From: Chloroflexota bacterium
GTDB taxonomy: Bacteria; Chloroflexota; Anaerolineae; Aggregatilineales; UBA3940
Direction: 5' to 3'
Length of the DNA stretch: 10,575 nt
Assembly: GCA_011051745.1 (NCBI GenBank)
Contig: DRKO01000243.1
Span: forward strand, 1 to 10,575
In this document: positions 7,382 to 10,575 of the stretch, piece after piece
Numbering within the stretch: position 1 is the stretch's first letter
Layout: the number at the start of each line of letters is the position of its first letter
Notes under the pieces: model-generated
What the model was told of the DNA's origin: nothing
Seen by the model: only the letters and a program-made list of their open reading frames with translations
The model's database searches: none
Position numbers and translations under genes: made by a program

Positions 7382-7402
7382 ACCCGACGAGACGTGACAC
7401 AG

Positions 7403-7432
7403 AGCGGGGTCGCAGAGCGCGGCCCCGCTTTT
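7403..7432 (+). terminator. Intrinsic terminator after the solenoid gene
   Basis: AGCGGGGTCGC and GCGGCCCCGCT pair into an 11-bp GC-rich stem (one T-G wobble) with a 5-base loop, followed by TTTT, 21 bases after the TAA stop at 7379-7381. It should separate the solenoid gene from the protease cluster downstream. Confidence 0.85.
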
Positions 7433-7487
7433 AGATTCTGTGCCCTTCCGGGGCTTCGCCGTTCCCCGCTCCGGCGCGTGTGTACTT

Positions 7488-7516
7488 TAGTCACCCTCAC
7501 CCCCTTCTGCTATAAT
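7488..7516 (+). promoter_or_regulatory. Promoter of the M50/HD cluster
   Basis: A perfect TATAAT (7511-7516) stands 17 bases after TAGTCA (7488-7493, 4 of 6 to the -35 consensus). Transcription should begin at about 7523-7524, the first base of the start codon, so the message is probably leaderless. Confidence 0.6.
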
Positions 7517-7523
7517 CCAGCGT

Positions 7524-8192
7524 ATGCTCAGAGAAACGTTGCTGGCACTGTGGAGCCGCTTCCCGCTCGCGCTGCTGCTTTCGCGGGCGGTGGCCGTTCC
7601 GATAGCGTACACCGTTCACGAACTCGGCCACGCGCTGGCCGCTACTCTGCTGGGCGACCCGACTCCCCGCCGCGAGGGGCGTCTGACTCTCAACCCGTTC
7701 CGGCATACGGATGGCCTCGGTTTCCTTCTGGGGGTGTTGCTGGGGTTTGGATGGAGCAGGCGCACCGTCTTTCACCCGCACAGGATGCGTCTGCCCGACG
7801 CGCCCGGCGGGGCACTGGCCGTGCTGGCCGGACCGCTGGCGAATGCCGCGCTGATCGCGCTGGGCGTGACGCTCATGGGCCACCTGGGGGTGAAGCCCCT
7901 CGTGCCCTGGAGCGGCTGGCCGACGATCGGGGAGTTCCTGACCGTGCTGGTGCGCTTTAACCTGTCCGTCGTCCTGCTGAACGCTCTGCCGCTTTTCCCG
8001 CTCGACGCTTACAACCTGATCCACTATCTGCTGCCCCTGCGGGCGGCGGCCCGCTGGGAGCAGGTCTCCGGCTGGACAACGGCCATTCTGGGCAGCGGGA
8101 TCGCCCTGCTGATGCTGCTGCCCCCGAACGGATATGCCACGCTGACGCTTCCGGTTGTGCGCTGGGCGAACGCCGTCTTTCTCGGCTGGTGA
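7524..8192 (+). CDS. M50-type (site-2 protease) membrane metalloprotease
   Basis: A 222-residue polytopic membrane protein. The zinc-binding HELGH (H32, E33, H36) lies in the first hydrophobic region. GDPTPRREGRLTLNPFRHTDGLG follows the usual M50 pattern, LAGPLAN (101-107) marks another helix, and N153-ALPLFPLD supplies D161 as the likely third zinc ligand. The usual LDGG/LDGW reads LDAY here. Such proteases cut membrane-spanning substrates, for example anti-sigma factors, but no substrate can be inferred. No Shine-Dalgarno precedes the ATG and the -10 box ends 7 bases before it, so translation is probably leaderless. It is a paralogue of the next gene, 53 bases downstream. Confidence 0.9.
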   Translation: MLRETLLALWSRFPLALLLSRAVAVPIAYTVHELGHALAATLLGDPTPRREGRLTLNPFRHTDGLGFLLGVLLGFGWSRRTVFHPHRMRLPDAPGGALAVLAGPLANAALIALGVTLMGHLGVKPLVPWSGWPTIGEFLTVLVRFNLSVVLLNALPLFPLDAYNLIHYLLPLRAAARWEQVSGWTTAILGSGIALLMLLPPNGYATLTLPVVRWANAVFLGW

Positions 8193-8245
8193 GCGCTGGC
8201 GGACGCGATGAGGTTCGATAGCCCCCTCATAAAAGGAGAGTTACC

Positions 8246-8932
8246 TTGTTCGACCTGACCCCTGCCACCCTGATCGCGCGGGTGATCGTCCTGCTGGTGG
8301 CGGTGAGCGTACATGAGTACGCGCACGCCTATACCGCTTTCCGCATGGGCGACACAACCGCCAGAGACCAGGGCCGCATGACGCTCGACCCCCGGGCGAA
8401 TATCTACTGGCCCGGTTTTCTCATCGGCATCCTGATCGGCTTCGCCATACTCGGCTCTGCGCCCGTCAACCCCTACCGGATGCGCAACCCGCGCTGGGGG
8501 ATGTTTGTGGCAGTGCTGGCCGGGCCGATTTCTAACCTGCTTGTCGCGGCAGTGTTCGCGCTTCCGCTCCGTTTCGGCCTGCTCACGCCGGTGTTCCGCC
8601 CTCTGGGCGCGTTAAGCTCGATCTTCCCCACCCCCGCTTATGTGGTCACGCTGATGGTGTGGCTGAACATCCTGTTGTTCGTCTTCAACCTGTTGCCCTT
8701 CTACCCGCTCGACGGCTGGACGGTGGTCTATGCCGCCCTGCCGCCGCGTATGGCGGTCTGGTGGCAGCGACATCAGCAGCACAGCATGTACGTTCTCTAC
8801 GGCCTGATCGCACTCTCTTTTATCGGCCCCTCGCTGGCCCGGATCGTCCCCATTCTGGGCAAGGTGGACCTCCTGAGTTTGCTGATCGGCGAGCCCAGCT
8901 ATCGGATTCTGATCTTTCTGCTCGGCCTATGA
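8246..8932 (+). CDS. M50-type (site-2 protease) membrane metalloprotease, second copy
   Basis: A 228-residue polytopic membrane protein. HEYAH (H23, E24, H27) gives two zinc ligands and the catalytic Glu. QGRMTLDP, VNPYRMRNPRWG and LAGPISN are family-typical, and N148-LLPFYPLDGW gives D156 as the third ligand with the standard following Gly. All catalytic residues are present, so this copy should be active. The start is TTG at 8246, 7 bases after a strong AAGGAG; no ATG in frame fits better. A small hairpin (ATGAGG 8208-8213 with CCTCAT 8225-8230) lies just before the ribosome-binding site. Its stop codon overlaps the next start as ATGA. The tandem arrangement with 7524-8192 suggests an old duplication, since the copies have diverged widely outside the motifs. 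Confidence 0.92.
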   Translation: MFDLTPATLIARVIVLLVAVSVHEYAHAYTAFRMGDTTARDQGRMTLDPRANIYWPGFLIGILIGFAILGSAPVNPYRMRNPRWGMFVAVLAGPISNLLVAAVFALPLRFGLLTPVFRPLGALSSIFPTPAYVVTLMVWLNILLFVFNLLPFYPLDGWTVVYAALPPRMAVWWQRHQQHSMYVLYGLIALSFIGPSLARIVPILGKVDLLSLLIGEPSYRILIFLLGL

Positions 8933-9453
8933 TCGGGCGTGTCTGGCGGCGGCTGCGGCAGGGCTGGCTGGCGTTGCTGGCCCTCGTCCGGCCTCTCGAT
9001 TACGGCGCGGTGGCGGAGGTGCTCTCGCCGGAATTGCTGGCCCTTTTCAGGCGGATGCACATCAGCGAGCAGCACCACAGCCTGCGTGTCATGCAAACCC
9101 TCCGGGCAGCCGGGCACACTCACCCCGACCTGCTCACGGCGGCCCTGCTGCACGATGCGGGTAAGTCGCGCCATCCTTTCACGCTCTTTGAGCGGACGCT
9201 TGTCGTGCTGGCGCGGAAGGCCCTGCCGACCCTCTCAAGGCGCTGGGGGCAGGGAGAGCCGCACGGCTGGCGGCGTCCCTTCGTAATCGCGGAATGTCAC
9301 CCGCAGTGGTCGGCAGAGGACATGGCGGCGGCGGGCGCCTCGCCGCTGGCCGTCGAACTGGCACGGCGGCACCAGACCCCCCTTGAGGGCGAGCCGCAGA
9401 GCGAGGCCGATCACCTGCTGTCCCTTCTTCAGGAAGCCGATAACGCAAACTAA
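8929..9453 (+). CDS. HD-domain protein (predicted metal-dependent phosphohydrolase)
   Basis: A 174-residue soluble protein. H49/H50 in SEQHHSLRV, the HD pair H75-D76 in ALLHDAGKS, H124 in ECHPQW, H148 in ARRHQT and a C-terminal EAD make up an HD-type metal site. HD enzymes hydrolyse phosphoester bonds, often in nucleotides; the substrate here is unknown. The ATG at 8929 overlaps the upstream TGA (ATGA), which points to translational coupling with the M50 gene, and is preferred to the longer open frame that starts inside that gene. The protein is compact, with no membrane segment or partner domain. No clear terminator follows. Confidence 0.87.
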   Translation: MIGRVWRRLRQGWLALLALVRPLDYGAVAEVLSPELLALFRRMHISEQHHSLRVMQTLRAAGHTHPDLLTAALLHDAGKSRHPFTLFERTLVVLARKALPTLSRRWGQGEPHGWRRPFVIAECHPQWSAEDMAAAGASPLAVELARRHQTPLEGEPQSEADHLLSLLQEADNAN

Positions 9454-9532
9454 CCGTTTCTCCTGCCGCAGGTCGCCTTCCCCGTACAGTCAGATTTTCC
9501 TGAAATTTTCACATATTCCGGGCGCTGAACGG

Positions 9533-9560
9533 TTGCACAGGTCAACGAAACCACTAAAAT
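9533..9560 (+). promoter_or_regulatory. Candidate promoter of the lipoprotein gene
   Basis: TTGCAC (9533-9538) and TAAAAT (9555-9560, 5 of 6 to consensus) are 16 bases apart, 48 bases before the ATG at 9609. The -35 is weak. The remaining part of the 155-base gap after the HD gene is AT-richer and shows no terminator hairpin. Confidence 0.4.
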
Positions 9561-9608
9561 TCTCCCAAGTTTATCCTTTTCATCGAAGCCAACCGGGAGG
9601 AAATGACG

Positions 9609-9992
9609 ATGAAGCGTGCCAGGGATGTCATCATCATTCGACGTAGCGCTCTTCTGTGGGGGCTTATCCTGATCGCGCTCGCGGGCGCGGCGCTGGCCTG
9701 CAACTTCAGCCCCCGGCTTGTCGGGCAGATCACCCCAACACCCTCGCTCCCACCTTCGAGCACCCCTCTTCCGCCGCCGGAGCCGCCTTCCAACCTCACC
9801 GTCACCCGGCAGGGGGCGCGTACCCTGCTCCTTAGCTGGGTGGACAACAGCGACAACGAGGATGGCTTCATGGTGTGGCGGGCACTGCCGGGACGAACGA
9901 GCCTGCTACGGAGCTGGGACGCCCGGCGGCGAACGCCACCAGCTTCAGCGACGGCACGGTTGAGTGCAACAGGAGTTATCTGTACTATGTAG
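9609..9992 (+). CDS. Lipoprotein with FnIII-like domain, 5' part up to an apparent frameshift
   Basis: The N-terminus has basic residues, a hydrophobic core and ALAC followed by NFSP, a plausible though imperfect lipobox that would anchor the protein at C31. A Pro/Thr/Ser-rich spacer (TPTPSLPPSSTPLPPPEPP) leads into PPSNLTVT...LLLSWVDNSDNEDGFMVWR, the first strands of an FnIII-like domain. After R91, at a GGG run (9880-9882), this frame turns into unrelated residues and stops at 9992. Domain continuation resumes one frame back (see the next entry). The start at 9609 is preferred to 9603 because GGAGG lies 8 bases before it and only 2 before 9603. If the frameshift is a sequencing error, this and the next entry are one gene. 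Confidence 0.75.
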   Translation: MKRARDVIIIRRSALLWGLILIALAGAALACNFSPRLVGQITPTPSLPPSSTPLPPPEPPSNLTVTRQGARTLLLSWVDNSDNEDGFMVWRALPGRTSLLRSWDARRRTPPASATARLSATGVICTM

Positions 9993-10575
9993 CCACCTTC
10001 AACGGCGCAGGGGTGAGCGAAGGGGTGTGTGTTCAGGTTCAGTTGCCGGAGCAATGCGAGGACATGTCCCAGCCCCTGCAGGTCTTCAGTTGCGCTTCCC
10101 GACCGCCGGAAGTGACGCCAACCGTTGTGCAAACGGCCAGCTCCGGCAGCACAACGACGGGAACCGCAACGACGGGTGGGTCCCCCACCGCCACCGCCCG
10201 GACGTTCACCCTGACACCTACCCTCACGAGTACCAGAACTCCGACGTCCACCGGAACTCCGACGCCCACCAGAACTCCTCCGACCCCGACCGTCACGGCA
10301 ACGCAGAATCTCTGCGGGAACGGAATCTGTGATGCCAATGAGGACTACAACTCCTGCCCCGCGGACTGTACGGTCTCTACCTGCGGGAACGGTTTCTGTG
10401 AGTCCTGGGAGGACTCCAACAATTGCCCGGCGGATTGTGTGACCCTCTCCTTCTGCGGGGACGGTGTGTGCGACGCGGGCGAGGATTCCTCAAGCTGTCC
10501 GCAGGATTGCCCCGTGATCTCCTTCTGCGGGGACGGCGTGTGCGACGCAGGCGAGGATTCCTCAAGCTGCCCGCA
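9881..10575 (+). CDS. 3' part of the lipoprotein gene: FnIII remainder, Thr/Pro linker and Cys-rich repeats, partial
   Basis: From about 9881 the -1 frame reads GTAGTNEPATELG, then ANATSFSDGTVECNRSYLYY and VATFNGAGVSEGVCVQVQL, the expected second half of the FnIII-like domain. A Ser/Thr/Pro linker (about 10140-10305) follows. Four copies of C-G-[ND]-G-x-C-x-x-x-E-D-x-x-x-C-P-x-D-C then run off the window at 10575 (the last copy is cut). The segment has no start codon with a ribosome-binding site (a GTG at 9875 lacks one), so alone it is probably not translated. Joined to 9609-9880 it gives one coherent extracellular lipoprotein. The function of the cysteine repeats is unknown; their pattern suggests small disulfide-bonded, possibly calcium-binding units. 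Confidence 0.75.
10313..10575 (+). repeat. Tandem CGxGxC cysteine-rich coding repeats
   Basis: TGCGGG marks the start of four repeats at 10313, 10382, 10454 and 10526, with periods of 69, 72 and 72 bases. The third and fourth copies are almost identical in DNA over the conserved core, with only synonymous third-base changes, which indicates recent expansion or gene conversion. The array continues past the window. Confidence 0.85.

Overview
The window looks like a chromosomal segment of a GC-rich bacterium, most likely a Chloroflexota (Anaerolineae-type) relative. This is an inference from gene style: membrane Ser/Thr kinases with a C-terminal PD40 (TolB-like) propeller, Thr-Pro-rich linkers, lipoproteins with an FnIII-like module, and paired M50 membrane proteases next to a small HD protein. 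No database comparison was possible. Sigma70-type promoters and Shine-Dalgarno sites are readable at several genes.

Left part, minus strand. Positions 1-743 hold the N-terminal two thirds of a ROK-family repressor, cut by the window edge. It has a clear promoter (932-960), a probable operator over the transcription start (902-924) and a second perfect palindrome in its leader (764-778). Positions 1117-5375 hold a two-gene operon. The upstream gene (3303-5375) encodes a complete PknB-type kinase. The downstream gene (1117-3285), 17 bases away with a GTG start, encodes the same architecture but has HRN in place of HRD and DFS in place of DFG, so it looks like a pseudokinase partner. Two perfect inverted repeats follow the operon.

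Middle. A T-tract-rich divergent region (about 5430-5674) separates the kinase operon from a plus-strand secreted protein (5675-7381). That protein has a Sec signal peptide and about 17 RTX-like repeats of 19 residues, including a 77-residue (231-bp) tandem duplication. It ends at a strong intrinsic terminator (7403-7432).

Right part, plus strand. An apparently leaderless M50 protease gene (7524-8192) is followed by a paralogous M50 gene with a TTG start (8246-8932). An HD-domain gene (8929-9453) overlaps the latter by ATGA. These three probably form one transcription unit. Next comes a lipoprotein gene starting at 9609, with an FnIII-like domain, a Thr/Pro linker and cysteine-rich CGxGxC repeats. 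It is interrupted by an apparent single-base frameshift near 9880 and runs off the window.

Functional reading. The right and middle parts encode envelope functions: sensing (kinase pair with outward-facing propellers), secreted repeat proteins and intramembrane proteolysis. Nothing directly links them into one pathway. The kinase/pseudokinase pair and the repeat-rich secreted proteins are the most interesting items.
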